Source: Vibrio pomeroyi
GTDB taxonomy: Bacteria > Pseudomonadota > Gammaproteobacteria > Enterobacterales > Vibrionaceae
Length of the DNA stretch: 64,000 nt
Reading direction: 5' to 3'
NCBI GenBank assembly: GCA_041879425.1
Contig: CP090855.1
Coordinates: forward strand, 434,001 to 498,000
Notes under the pieces: model-generated
Database searches by the model: none
Told to the model about the DNA's origin: nothing
What the model saw: only the letters and a program-made list of their open reading frames with translations
Program-made: the position numbers and the translations under genes
Shown: one piece after another, positions 8,846 to 17,594 of the stretch
How the letters are laid out: every line of letters starts with the position of its first letter
How positions within the stretch are numbered: position 1 is the stretch's first letter

Positions 8846-9144
8846 ATAAAGCCTTTATTCTTATCAAGATAATTATTCGGCGACCCTATCATTAAAAAAT
8901 CAAACCGAAAACGCCAATTAATAAAACATTGATATGTTTGGCATTATTTTATAAGAATACTGACAGTTCTCTTATTTATCTCCCCTCCAAGCAAGCTCTC
9001 CCTAATCGCGTTTAGCTATCTTGATTTAAAGAAACCAACGTGATCAGGTTTCACGATTTTTTCACTAACACCTACTTATCATTTTATGGAGCATCGTTCT
9101 TTATTTACAACAATGCTTTTTTTGTTTTCTAAGTCGAGGTAAAC
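8846..9144. other. Divergent intergenic region with a leader hairpin
   Basis: An AT-rich stretch between the lipoprotein gene and the VirK/YbjX gene. It must hold both promoters, but no convincing -35/-10 pair stands out. Its most distinct element is the terminator-like hairpin at 9090-9123, listed separately. Confidence 0.5.
9090..9123 (+). terminator. Terminator-like hairpin in the 5' region of the VirK/YbjX gene
   Basis: The stem AGCATCGTT against AACAATGCT has one mismatch and a 10-base loop, and is followed directly by seven T residues. It ends only about 20 bases before the start codon of the downstream gene. It could be an attenuator or the 3' end of a short RNA transcribed from upstream. 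Confidence 0.5.
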
Positions 9145-10074
9145 GTGCAAAACTTTCGTCAAATCGTTGAGCTTTCAAATGTTGTACACCCAAATACCAA
9201 AGGTTTAACCCGAATCAAGAAAAATATGCGTTTTACACTATGGGGCGTTATGAACCCAAAGATCATTCACAAGGTGCGTCAGCTTAAAGAGAAAAACAAC
9301 CTATCAAACCTGTTAGAGCAGAATCCCAAAATCTTTGAAAAGCCGTTAAAACCATTTATCTGTGTTGGCATCAAGCCTAAAGCACGAGCTTCGTTACTGC
9401 ATTCTCACTTCGAAATTTTAGAACAAACATTTGGTTCAAATACAGTGCATTTGCACCTTTCTAACGTAGAACTTCTAACCTTTTCAGACAGGAATGGAGA
9501 TGAGTTCAGAATTGAGACTTTCTCGGGGGAGTCTCGTGAAGGCTCCCTGGGGATCAGACTCGTCGAGGCCAATACCGGGCTGACTATTTACTCGGTCACC
9601 TTTAATGTCTCTGATAACAATGGGGGTCGAACCATGCACATCGGCTGTCTACAAGGTACAAACAAGCGTATTGCCAACAGCCAAGAGAAGACCAAAGAAC
9701 TGACGCGTTCATTGCACGGACTAAGACCGAAGTCACTCATGGTTGAACTTGCAATTATGTTTGCTAATTATATGAAAATTGATGAAATTTTAGCTGTTTC
9801 GAATAAAGGTCATATCTACCAAGCGATACGCTATATCGGTTCTAAACGTGGATCTATAACTTTTGATTACGACACGTTGTGGACTGAAAATGGCGGAGCT
9901 TTGGTCGATAAACATTGGTTTTTCTTGCCCATTAAGCCTATTCGTAAAGATACCGACGCACTAAAAAAGACTAAACGCCGCTTGTACACAAAACGCTATG
10001 ACTGGATCAAGCAAACTGAAGAGCAGATCATATCTCGGTTAAACGAAATCAAATCTACTCCCAAGTTCCATTAA
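9145..10074 (+). CDS. VirK/YbjX family protein (DUF535)
   Basis: A 309-residue protein matching the VirK/YbjX (DUF535) family. It has the MHIGCLQGTN segment, followed by the conserved LTRSLHGLRPKSLMVE block near residues 190-205, the region with alternating strands (DEILAVSNKGHIYQ), and the YDTLWTENGG stretch. Family members in enteric bacteria are linked to envelope stress and resistance to cationic peptides, but their biochemistry is unclear. The start is GTG at 9145 with GAGG upstream. The N-terminus has no signal peptide. The gene is convergent with the DUF1501 gene 20 bases away. Confidence 0.85.
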   Translation: MQNFRQIVELSNVVHPNTKGLTRIKKNMRFTLWGVMNPKIIHKVRQLKEKNNLSNLLEQNPKIFEKPLKPFICVGIKPKARASLLHSHFEILEQTFGSNTVHLHLSNVELLTFSDRNGDEFRIETFSGESREGSLGIRLVEANTGLTIYSVTFNVSDNNGGRTMHIGCLQGTNKRIANSQEKTKELTRSLHGLRPKSLMVELAIMFANYMKIDEILAVSNKGHIYQAIRYIGSKRGSITFDYDTLWTENGGALVDKHWFFLPIKPIRKDTDALKKTKRRLYTKRYDWIKQTEEQIISRLNEIKSTPKFH

Positions 10075-10094
10075 TTGTTAAGAGAAACGCCCTA

Positions 10095-11333
10095 CTAAAT
10101 GATTTCCAGTGGCTTTACCATTTCACTATCAGGGAAGATGGTGTCGAGTTGCTTTTCTTCTATCGACAGATGCTGATTCAACACGCCTTTGATTACGCCT
10201 CGCATGTCGGTGGTTGGTTTGAGATCTCGCCCTTGGTACAGATTCCCTTGGCTTAATCCCGGCCAGTTTGCGATAACTCGGCCTCCAGATTCGCTTGAAC
10301 TCGATATGCTTGAATCCTTGTTAGCCATTGCCCCACCAGCAACCAACATGACGTTACCAGTGCCATGATCGGTGCCTTTTGTGCCGTTTTCCTTAGCTGT
10401 TCGACCAAACTCACTGGCGGCGATGATCACCGTGTTATTCCAGCGTGACCCTAACGATTCCTTCAGAGCCGCTAACCCTGCATCCAAAGTTTTAAGTTGA
10501 TTACTCAACCTACCGTTAACGCTGCCTTGATTTGCATGGGTATCCCAACCACCGAGTTCTAATGCTGCGATGTTTGGCCCGTTATCAGCAGATAAGATGT
10601 CGCCAGTTTTACTCATCAATGACTTAAATTGTTTACCAACGCCTTGGTCACCCACCAACTCATCGATTTTCATGACGCTTTCAAAGTTAGCTGATAGCAT
10701 CTGGTCACTTTGGAAGAGTTCTTCAAGTAGCTCTGTTTGTTTATCACGTGTTTTTAAGCGGTTTGGATACCAACTTGCCACGGTAGATTCACCCTGCATG
10801 ATGAGCGGCAGGCCTGAGTCAATTGCGATTCCATCGTATTGTTCGGAGCTCAGCGTGAGCAAACGGTTAAGCCACCCTTCTGTATTAAAAGGGTCGGAAG
10901 TGCCGTTTTCTAATATCTTTTGTCCATCAAAATGAGAACGCTCACGATAAGCGGTTGAGCACGCGTGAACAAAGCTAAGTTCTTTATTTTCATACCATTG
11001 ATGGCAACTTTTAAGCGAAGGGTGTAACCCAAAGAAACTGTCTAGCTTCAATAGCTGATCGGGCTTCAAACCGATATTCGGTCTTAGATCTGCGTAATCA
11101 GGATCAGCATGAGGCACCACAACGTTTAACCCATCCATCGCGCCACGCAGTGAGATCCAAACAAAGATATTGTCTGAACGTGTTTTGGCAAAGCTTGGAA
11201 ATGGCAACATCGCACTCACACCAACGGCAGCGGCCATACCCATAAACTGGCGTCGATTAATACTTTGCAGGCTGTGATCGTGTGGCTCATCACTCGGCGA
11301 CTTCATACTCTGCGAACCGTTTGTCTTTTTCAT
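10095..11333 (-). CDS. DUF1501 family Tat-exported protein
   Basis: A protein of about 412 residues with a twin-arginine signal (NRRQFMGMAAAVGVSAMLPF, then the FA cleavage region) near residues 25-50, so it is exported folded. The body carries the DUF1501 signatures WISLRGAMDGLNVVVPH, ALELGGWDTHANQGS, ASEFGRTAKENG and GTDHGTGNVMLVAGG. The metal-type H and D residues place it in the alkaline-phosphatase/sulfatase-like superfamily. A longer start at 11372 exists, but the ATG at 11333 has TAGGAGTGGGT directly upstream, overlapping the stop of the DUF1800 gene, and is preferred. It forms a two-gene operon with that gene. Confidence 0.85.
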   Translation of the reverse strand: MKKTNGSQSMKSPSDEPHDHSLQSINRRQFMGMAAAVGVSAMLPFPSFAKTRSDNIFVWISLRGAMDGLNVVVPHADPDYADLRPNIGLKPDQLLKLDSFFGLHPSLKSCHQWYENKELSFVHACSTAYRERSHFDGQKILENGTSDPFNTEGWLNRLLTLSSEQYDGIAIDSGLPLIMQGESTVASWYPNRLKTRDKQTELLEELFQSDQMLSANFESVMKIDELVGDQGVGKQFKSLMSKTGDILSADNGPNIAALELGGWDTHANQGSVNGRLSNQLKTLDAGLAALKESLGSRWNNTVIIAASEFGRTAKENGTKGTDHGTGNVMLVAGGAMANKDSSISSSSESGGRVIANWPGLSQGNLYQGRDLKPTTDMRGVIKGVLNQHLSIEEKQLDTIFPDSEMVKPLEII

Positions 11334-11341
11334 ACCCACTC

Positions 11342-12703
11342 CTAACGATATTGAAACTGTGGGCTTAACCACAACAGGGAAAGTTGCATTGCAGCACTGT
11401 CGGCTTTGCTCAATACAATTTGAGTATGTTCATCAATCGCATCGCCATACAAAGCTGCGATAACGTTATCCACTACCGCCTTTGGTTTTGTACCAGACGC
11501 TTTAGCCGACTTTATCGCGATTGAGGCGAGCCGATTAGCGACTTGCATACGTTGGGTTAATGCCGAAGGGCTGTTGTAGTCTCTGTCTTGATCCGACCAT
11601 CCTGCAGGTGAACCCGGTTTAAAAGGTGGTTGGCCTAGCGTGTTGAGAGTGTTCAGTGCTTGCTTATCATTAAGAGGAATGTCGGCACTGCGAAGTACCG
11701 CAAATAGCCACTCTTTCGGTGGTCTGAATCTATTGGGCTTGGGTTCGTTTGCTTCTTTGCTTCCCAGCAACAAGCGATAAACGGGCAGTAACTCACCATT
11801 ACTTTTTAGATATGTCGCGATCATTTGTTCTGAGAGATCTTTAGGCGTGTCACCAATAAAATGCTCGCAAAGCTTATCAACCAAATGTTTCGCTGTGTCT
11901 TGGTGGGTGGCTAAGGCTTTTAAACACGACTCCCCTTGTGAGATACCTGATTGAGAGTAGGATTTTCCAAGTAAGGTGATACTGCCTGGTTCATGGAGGT
12001 TATTGGCGAATCGAAAACCAGCATTTGGAGATTGGAATTTAATACCCCACCCCGAGATCGCTTTGGCCAAGGCAATTACATCTTGTTGGTTATAGGAACC
12101 ATCAACACCGAGGGTGTGGAGCTCTAGAATTTCGCGAGCGAGGTTTTCATTCAGCCCCTTATCACGGCGCTTACCGACTTTGGAATTGGGCCCAATGGAA
12201 AGTTGATTATCAAGATACAAAAGCATGGCTGGATGTTTTGAAGATGCCATCAGCATGTCGCTGAAATTACCATTCCAATGCTTGCGAACTACATCATTTT
12301 CAATACTTGCAGCTAAGGGCATTAGCTTTCGATTGTCGACCGAAATGGCGAAATGGTTACTCCAAAACTGAATGATGCGCTCTTGAAAACCATAAGGTGT
12401 TTCAACGCTTTGCAGATGGCGAGCTTGAGCTTGTTGTCGGTAGTGAGTTCGAAGAAAAGACTGCGCCTCTTTCTTCATTGCTTGCATCTTTTGCTCATCA
12501 CCCTTGGCTTTCTTTCGCTGTTCACGATTTTCACCAACGGTTATAAGGATAGATTCAGTTGTGGGTAAAGCTTGAATGGACTGATGAACAAATGGCTTTT
12601 TATCCAACTGTTCTAAAGGCGAATAATAGCCTGTTTGACCTAATCTAGGCCCAAAACCAAACCTTTGCTCACCCACGATTTTTGAAGTCGGGTAATAATT
12701 CAT
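11342..12703 (-). CDS. DUF1800 family protein
   Basis: A 453-residue protein of the DUF1800 family. It begins with the family's RFGFGP phrase near residue 14. Further signatures are FWSNHFAISVDN, LLYLDNQLSIGPNSK, NENLAREILELHTLG and the C-terminal GSPAGWSDQD segment. It lies immediately upstream of, and is translationally coupled to, the DUF1501 gene; the two families occur as pairs in many bacteria. No signal peptide is visible here, while its partner has a Tat signal. No biochemical role is established. Confidence 0.85.
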   Translation of the reverse strand: MNYYPTSKIVGEQRFGFGPRLGQTGYYSPLEQLDKKPFVHQSIQALPTTESILITVGENREQRKKAKGDEQKMQAMKKEAQSFLRTHYRQQAQARHLQSVETPYGFQERIIQFWSNHFAISVDNRKLMPLAASIENDVVRKHWNGNFSDMLMASSKHPAMLLYLDNQLSIGPNSKVGKRRDKGLNENLAREILELHTLGVDGSYNQQDVIALAKAISGWGIKFQSPNAGFRFANNLHEPGSITLLGKSYSQSGISQGESCLKALATHQDTAKHLVDKLCEHFIGDTPKDLSEQMIATYLKSNGELLPVYRLLLGSKEANEPKPNRFRPPKEWLFAVLRSADIPLNDKQALNTLNTLGQPPFKPGSPAGWSDQDRDYNSPSALTQRMQVANRLASIAIKSAKASGTKPKAVVDNVIAALYGDAIDEHTQIVLSKADSAAMQLSLLWLSPQFQYR

Positions 12704-12843
12704 TGCACACTCCCTTACGCTCGATATGTTCTAAGTGTAATCGCTTAGTCATCAAGCATAGGGAGCTTTACAAGGTTTTACGTTAGATGGGTGTCAGGTG
12801 CCTATCAAGTTACAGACACGGTGTGATCATTTTGAATGAATGT
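12704..12843. other. Intergenic stretch with a short repeat-like sequence
   Basis: The region contains GTGTCAGGTGCCTATCAAG followed by a GACAC half-site (about 12789-12825). This resembles remnants of the short palindromic repeats that accompany REP-associated (RAYT) transposases in gamma-proteobacteria. Only one copy occurs in the window and no transposase is present, so this is tentative. Confidence 0.25.
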
Positions 12844-13275
12844 CTATTTACGCCACATATATACAAACTGGTCGTTTTGCGAAGTGATTTTAAAACCAAA
12901 CCTTAAATACAGCTCTCCAACGCGATTACCTTGCAGATAACACAATTCAACTGGCTTACTGAGCCTGTCTGCGTGAGCTAAACAATCGATGAGAACTTGA
13001 CTACCAATGCCCTTGCCATGATATTCAGGCAACAAGAAGAATCGGCAAAAGTAGAAGTGGTCACCTTTGTCTTGCAGCAACACACTGCCAATCGCTTTGC
13101 CCTGATACTCAATGATTTCAGGCCTTTCCTCTGCCCACTCTTCGGCGTGTATATCTCGTTGAACTTGCTCATCCCAGCCAAAAACCACTTTGATTGGCTC
13201 AAATTCAGCCGCCTTTTTTAGCTCGAACAGAAATTCATAATCTGATGACTGAGCAGGTCTTGTCGAATACTTCAA
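12844..13275 (-). CDS. GNAT-family N-acetyltransferase
   Basis: A 143-residue GNAT-fold acyltransferase. The acetyl-CoA pyrophosphate loop reads YHGKGIGSQVL (about residues 85-95, R/Q-x-x-G-x-G/A type), preceded by the strand FCRFFLLPEY. The late N-R-x-G-E-L-Y-L-R-F-G-F motif also fits the family. The start codon is TTG with GGAG 6 bases upstream. The substrate is unknown. It is transcribed separately from the second GNAT gene upstream, because a hairpin separates them. Confidence 0.85.
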   Translation of the reverse strand: MKYSTRPAQSSDYEFLFELKKAAEFEPIKVVFGWDEQVQRDIHAEEWAEERPEIIEYQGKAIGSVLLQDKGDHFYFCRFFLLPEYHGKGIGSQVLIDCLAHADRLSKPVELCYLQGNRVGELYLRFGFKITSQNDQFVYMWRK

Positions 13276-13311
13276 AATATCTCCAACAATAATCGATGAA
13301 CTATAACCAAA

Positions 13312-13335
13312 GAAACCACCATCAATGGTGGCTTC
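13312..13335 (-). terminator. Hairpin terminator between the two GNAT genes
   Basis: On the minus strand GAAGCCACCA pairs with TGGTGGTTTC (one G-U pair) across a 4-base loop and is followed by a T-rich run. It ends the upstream GNAT gene. The wobble pair forms only in the minus-strand RNA, which supports that orientation. Confidence 0.65.
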
Positions 13336-13460
13336 AATTTAATAAAATCTCGCTAACGGAAAATAAGCGATATAAGCAAGTGCCATGCTTTAGTGTTCAT
13401 TTTGGGTCTAGCTGATAGCGCAACACCTCTTGCTCGTCTGACTATTCACTAAGCCCAACG

Positions 13461-13883
13461 CTAGGCTAAATGCATGGTGTATTCTTGGTGCCCTGTGTGC
13501 TCATCGGCTTGTTCACTTACGATGTTAAAGCCTTGAGAAAGGTAGAACTCAATAGTCGCTTGATTCTCTTTGTACACATTCAAAGACAAATTAGGGCATT
13601 CAAGCTTGGCATGTTGCATGAGCTGTTTCCCGATACCACACCCTTGATGCTCAGGGCAGACAAAGATCGCGGCCAATATCCCTTCATAAAGTGAATAAAA
13701 CCCGCGAACTTCCCCTTCAACTTGGAACACGTAGGTTTGTGATGCAGGAAGGTAGATATCGCGCATATTGCCCACTTGTGACTCCCAAAATTCAGGCGCC
13801 ATGAAATTATGTGCCTTAATAGAAGCCGCAAGCCAAATATTTAGGACCGTTTCGGTGTCGGCTGCGCTGTATTCTCTGATCAT
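13461..13883 (-). CDS. GNAT-family N-acetyltransferase (YjaB-like)
   Basis: A 140-residue acetyltransferase. It begins MIREYSAADTETVLNIW, as in the YjaB/PA4866-type subfamily. The acetyl-CoA loop is EHQGCGIGKQLM (about 79-90), and the C-terminal NQATIEFYLSQGFNIV motif holds the usual Tyr of GNAT enzymes. The N-terminal AHNFMAPEFW phrase recurs in related Vibrio and enterobacterial proteins. The acceptor substrate is not predictable. Confidence 0.87.
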   Translation of the reverse strand: MIREYSAADTETVLNIWLAASIKAHNFMAPEFWESQVGNMRDIYLPASQTYVFQVEGEVRGFYSLYEGILAAIFVCPEHQGCGIGKQLMQHAKLECPNLSLNVYKENQATIEFYLSQGFNIVSEQADEHTGHQEYTMHLA

Positions 13884-13984
13884 CTTGATTCTCTAACGTT
13901 TGAGTTTGACTCTGTTTGCCAGTCAGTATGCTCAATATCGACCCAAAAGCATTGAACATTTACGACAATCGTCCGAAAGAAGAG

Positions 13985-14323
13985 TTACTGCTTTTTCACG
14001 TACTTTGCAGTCACCAGCATTTCACCGCCACCATCAAGCTTACAATCTAGCTGATGATCTTTGCCTTCATTGATACGTCGAATCACTGCTTTGGTACCGA
14101 TTTTCAGCACGCTAGAGCTGCCTTTCACTTTTAAATCTTTAATGAAGGTGACTTTATCACCGGTATCTAACACTGCACCGTTAACGTCCTTTACACGCGT
14201 AGCTTCTCTTTCTAAACGCTCTTCTTCTGGATTCCATTCATAAGCACACTCAGGACAGATTAGGTTGTTTTGGTCTGGGTAGACATATTCAGATTGGCAT
14301 TGCGGACAAGGAGGTAAAGACAT
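13985..14323 (-). CDS. yjdM: PhnA/YjdM-family zinc-ribbon protein
   Basis: A 112-residue protein. It has an N-terminal zinc ribbon (C-P-Q-C near residue 6 and C-P-E-C near residue 23) and the characteristic C-terminal domain: VKDVNGAVLDTGDKVTFIKD, LKVKGSSSVLKIGTK and the closing DGGGEMLVTAKYVKK. This is the small PhnA/YjdM family. Despite the historical name it is not a phosphonoacetate hydrolase, and its function in E. coli is unproven. The full length matches the family. Confidence 0.9.
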   Translation of the reverse strand: MSLPPCPQCQSEYVYPDQNNLICPECAYEWNPEEERLEREATRVKDVNGAVLDTGDKVTFIKDLKVKGSSSVLKIGTKAVIRRINEGKDHQLDCKLDGGGEMLVTAKYVKKQ

Positions 14324-14449
14324 ACGTTAATACTTCATTTAAATAGAATTTGCGTCCATTTTAATGACTCTTGCTAGGCTTAGCGAGCACAAATCCAACC
14401 AATTATCTCAAGATAAACCTAACGTCGGAAAAGAGCGGCTCTAAAACGA

Positions 14450-14477
14450 ACAAACACAGCTATTAAGCTGCGTTTGT
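14450..14477 (-). terminator. Terminator of the ThrE-type exporter gene
   Basis: The minus strand forms a 12-bp stem, ACAAACGCAGCT against AGCTGTGTTTGT (one wobble), with a 4-base loop, followed by TCGTTTT. It lies about 45 bases after the exporter stop. Confidence 0.7.
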
Positions 14478-14521
14478 TTAAGAAACGAGGTTGCCTGAGC
14501 GGCAGTTGTAATCTGGTCAGA

Positions 14522-15685
14522 TTAACGCTCTACTTTTGGCGAGTAAATCGAATACGCAGTGATTTGCCCTGCCACAATCGCGGAGAACATAAACAGCGCC
14601 GATAAACCGATACTCGGGATCGGCAAGATAGATTGTTCAAACACCGACTGACTGGCACTCACCAATACACGGCTACCCGGAACCAAGATGATGATGCCTT
14701 GCACGATGTAAATAGACCCCGTGAGCTCCATTTTTTTAGCAATCCAAGTACCGTATAAAGTGATAAGAACGGTGGTTACCCAAGTACCGACAACCCAACC
14801 ACTATCAAAACCAAGATAGAACGGGCCCCACATACCCAAAACCGCAACTGGCAAGCCAAGTAAGATGTCTTTAGGGCGCGCATTGAACATCACACCGATA
14901 GACACAGAGATCAACACCAAGCCCGATATGTGCATCCACATCGGTACCGCATTGGTATAATCGATGGAGACCGCTTGTCCCCATATCGCTTCACCAATAT
15001 TGAGACCCATGATAATCCCAACAAACAGCTTGATGAGCGTTAATGCACTCTGCCCTAGCAAACTGGTACCAGAGACGAGATCGTTGAAGGCCAAACATTC
15101 TAATGCGTTAGCTATTGATAATCCGGGGACGAACAAGACGATTGACGCAATACACAACGCCCACACCGGGATCGGCAAACCTGTACTTGCCAAAAACGCT
15201 ACAAAGATACCCGTCAATAATGCTGAGATAAATTCAACCGCAATTGCGCGACGTGAATGGAGGACTTGCTGACACACCCAAACCATCAAGCCCAATAACG
15301 CAGAAAAGCCAACCGCTTCCAACGTACTGCCGACTAGCATCAAATACGCAGGTGGAATACCCATATTAGCTAGGGCAGTAACAAATTTAGAGTAGCCGAC
15401 AGGTTCTGGCACTGGCTCACTGCTCGGTTGGTTAATGCGAATGATGGTATTTGCCAACAAACTCAGGTTAATTGAAGCAGGTTTTAAACGCTTAAGAATA
15501 ACGGCGTTGTTATCGTCTGGAAATTGATAGTTAATCGCAGTTGGCGTTGCTTGGATCATCACATCCACACCATGCTTTTTTGCATAGAATTGTGTGTACT
15601 TTTCAAGCTTATAGGGAGCACAACCGCTGCGGTGAAGAGTGTCACCAATTTCAACAATTTTGTTAATTCTGAACTGAGAAGGCAT
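14522..15685 (-). CDS. Threonine/serine exporter ThrE-type (YjjP-YjjB fusion)
   Basis: An inner-membrane protein of about 387 residues that joins the two parts encoded separately as yjjP and yjjB in E. coli. A soluble region (about 1-100) is followed by a first set of helices holding the VPGLSIANALECLAFND-like block. A second set ends with the VPGSRVLVSASQS block that marks the ThrE_2 part. The family exports threonine, serine or dicarboxylates. An ATG at 15685 fits the family start; a longer frame begins with TTG at 15766. Neither has a strong ribosome site. Confidence 0.8.
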   Translation of the reverse strand: MPSQFRINKIVEIGDTLHRSGCAPYKLEKYTQFYAKKHGVDVMIQATPTAINYQFPDDNNAVILKRLKPASINLSLLANTIIRINQPSSEPVPEPVGYSKFVTALANMGIPPAYLMLVGSTLEAVGFSALLGLMVWVCQQVLHSRRAIAVEFISALLTGIFVAFLASTGLPIPVWALCIASIVLFVPGLSIANALECLAFNDLVSGTSLLGQSALTLIKLFVGIIMGLNIGEAIWGQAVSIDYTNAVPMWMHISGLVLISVSIGVMFNARPKDILLGLPVAVLGMWGPFYLGFDSGWVVGTWVTTVLITLYGTWIAKKMELTGSIYIVQGIIILVPGSRVLVSASQSVFEQSILPIPSIGLSALFMFSAIVAGQITAYSIYSPKVER

Positions 15686-16206
15686 GGGTATTTTAGGCGA
15701 GACAAAATGTGCGGCAAATGTACCAAACGACAGACGGAATGACGAGACTTTTGCGTGAATTATCAACTAAATTCGTTACTTTTTTCTGCGAACGCACAGA
15801 GGCGTGTATCACTCTACTCATTTGGGATTAGTTTAGTGAATAAAACGAATCATTCGTAAGTTAAAACCATGCATCCACATTGTTATAAACGCACTTATAA
15901 ATTTGGCTTAAAGCTCGATTGTGTTAACACGTTCAACCTAAGAGTTTGCCTACGTTGGTGAGGAAATAACATTCAATATCGGCTCATAAATTCACCCCAA
16001 AATCCCTCTCAAAAAATAATAAACTAACTGTGACGTTAAACCTTGAGCTTAACGAGAGTTTAGTCACATTTTATTCACTCTCAAACCGGCAGATATGATT
16101 GAAAAACTAGCGTAGTGGTGGTTATGCGAGCACTTAGAATAAAAATGAAAGAAAAAGGTTTCGTTTTCAGTTAGATGTGGCATTATCAAACTCGTTAAGA
16201 CGATGT
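15686..16206. other. Gene-free region upstream of the tRNA genes
   Basis: About 520 bases, or 440 if the longer exporter start is used, without a convincing gene. It holds the exporter promoter in one direction and the tRNA promoter in the other. A perfect palindrome GTGTTAACAC lies near 15918-15927. A CATTAT hexamer at 16181-16186 could be the tRNA -10 element, but the -35 side is poor. Confidence 0.4.
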
Positions 16207-16281
<75 letters not shown>

Positions 16282-16319
16282 GTCCTCTTGATGCCTCAGT
16301 CTTACTCATAAGACAGTGT

Positions 16320-16394
<75 letters not shown>

Positions 16395-16633
16395 ACCCTA
16401 TTTAGGCTTTATTGAGCCGAAACTCATATCCCAACAAAACATCTTCAACACAGATTCTATTTTCTACAAATAAACTCATTAACCCCTCTATCGTTTACCA
16501 TTTTCATACCTATTGCTCATTGTTCTGCTTTATTGATTTTCGAAATTGTTCCAATTTAATAATCTTGGTCAATATCCTAAAAAACGGTTGTGTTAATGTG
16601 CGCGCATTATCAACAACCCCAAAACAATTAAAA

Positions 16634-16891
16634 ATGCTTAAAAGCAATGAGTTAACAATCAACATCGAAGCAATCAATGTCGCATTGTCAAAAGTCGAAA
16701 ATGCGAACAAAATTCAGCTTAATACGTTGAAGGGTTATGTGAGCAGCGAACCAGAACAGGCCGTGCTTGCGTTTCGTTCATTGAATGAAGTGGAATCGAT
16801 CGACGACAAACTTAAGAAGATCATGTCAGAGTTACCACACCTTAGTGGCGAAGCTCACCATCTACTAGAAACATCGATCCTATTACAGTAG
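16634..16891 (+). CDS. Small hypothetical protein
   Basis: The open frame extends back to 16412, but its first 70 codons look non-coding in composition. From the ATG at 16634 an 85-residue acidic, soluble, helical protein follows (INIEAINVALSKVENANK, LRSL-type helices, DDKLKKIMSELPHL). No clear ribosome site precedes the ATG, and an in-frame GTG about 36 bases upstream could also serve. I do not recognise a family. An inverted repeat follows the stop. Confidence 0.5.
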   Translation: MLKSNELTINIEAINVALSKVENANKIQLNTLKGYVSSEPEQAVLAFRSLNEVESIDDKLKKIMSELPHLSGEAHHLLETSILLQ

Positions 16892-16906
16892 TGGCCAAAA
16901 AAGATG

Positions 16907-16942
16907 AGTCTTAACTAATGTATATCAACATAGGTTAAGACT
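16907..16942. terminator. Inverted repeat between convergent genes
   Basis: AGTCTTAAC pairs with GTTAAGACT over a loop of about 18 bases, between the small hypothetical gene and the convergent charged-protein gene. No T-run follows, so this is only a possible terminator. Confidence 0.4.
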
Positions 16943-16989
16943 TACTTGTTAATTGCGTGTCTATCGGCGCAGTAGTGAAGCGAATCTAA

Positions 16990-17481
16990 CTAGTCATCAC
17001 TACCAAAATGCCACCATTTCTTACTGTTTTCTTCACGTTGTTGTTGACCCTTTTCAGAACCTTTACCTTCCTCTTTACGCTCTTGATCGGCTTTCTTGTC
17101 TTTTTGCTTTTCTAATCCCGACTTTTCGTCTTGCTCATCCATATCATCTTTAAGCTTTTCTTTCTTATCTTTGAGCTTTTCTTTACTTTCTTCGAGTGCT
17201 TCTTTTTCGTCTTCTAATTCATCAAGCTCTTTATCTAACTTCTTCTTGTCTTTCTTATTCTTACTTTTTGTCGCTTTCTTTTTTTTCTCTTCGATCATTG
17301 AATCAAGCTGCTTCTCACGATCATCAATTTCGCCTTCAACTTTTTTTGCCTCAGCGAATGTTTTGACTTCTTCTAAATCGGGCTTACCTTTGCCAGCCCA
17401 TTCAGGTTTGGCTGCAACACTGTGAGTCGACCAAGCTAATAAAGCACTTGATACTGCAATCACTAGAACTGTTTTATTCAT
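16990..17481 (-). CDS. Secreted highly charged helical protein
   Basis: A 163-residue protein. A signal peptide (1-24, ending SVAA) is followed by a mature part made almost entirely of Lys, Glu and Asp with Leu spacing from residue 45 to 150 (for example KKLDKELDELEDEKEALEES). This reads as a long single helix or coiled coil. The C-terminus ends in K-K-W-W-H-F-G, a small aromatic patch. I do not recognise a family. It lies 113 bases downstream of the cupredoxin gene on the same strand, so it may be read through from the copper operon. AGGAG precedes the start. Confidence 0.65.
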   Translation of the reverse strand: MNKTVLVIAVSSALLAWSTHSVAAKPEWAGKGKPDLEEVKTFAEAKKVEGEIDDREKQLDSMIEEKKKKATKSKNKKDKKKLDKELDELEDEKEALEESKEKLKDKKEKLKDDMDEQDEKSGLEKQKDKKADQERKEEGKGSEKGQQQREENSKKWWHFGSDD

Positions 17482-17594
17482 CCTTAAACTCCTATTCCTT
17501 TAGTCTTTTAAACTTAATACCTAAATAGCACTAAAACAAGGTAGCCATACCTACCACTCATCCCTTTGAAGTAAATATGGCTTGTTTATCAATA

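Noticed and set aside
16412..16633. Upstream part of the small hypothetical gene as coding
   Set aside because: It follows directly after the tRNA gene, and its translated composition (rich in Cys, Phe, Asn and Ile) looks random.
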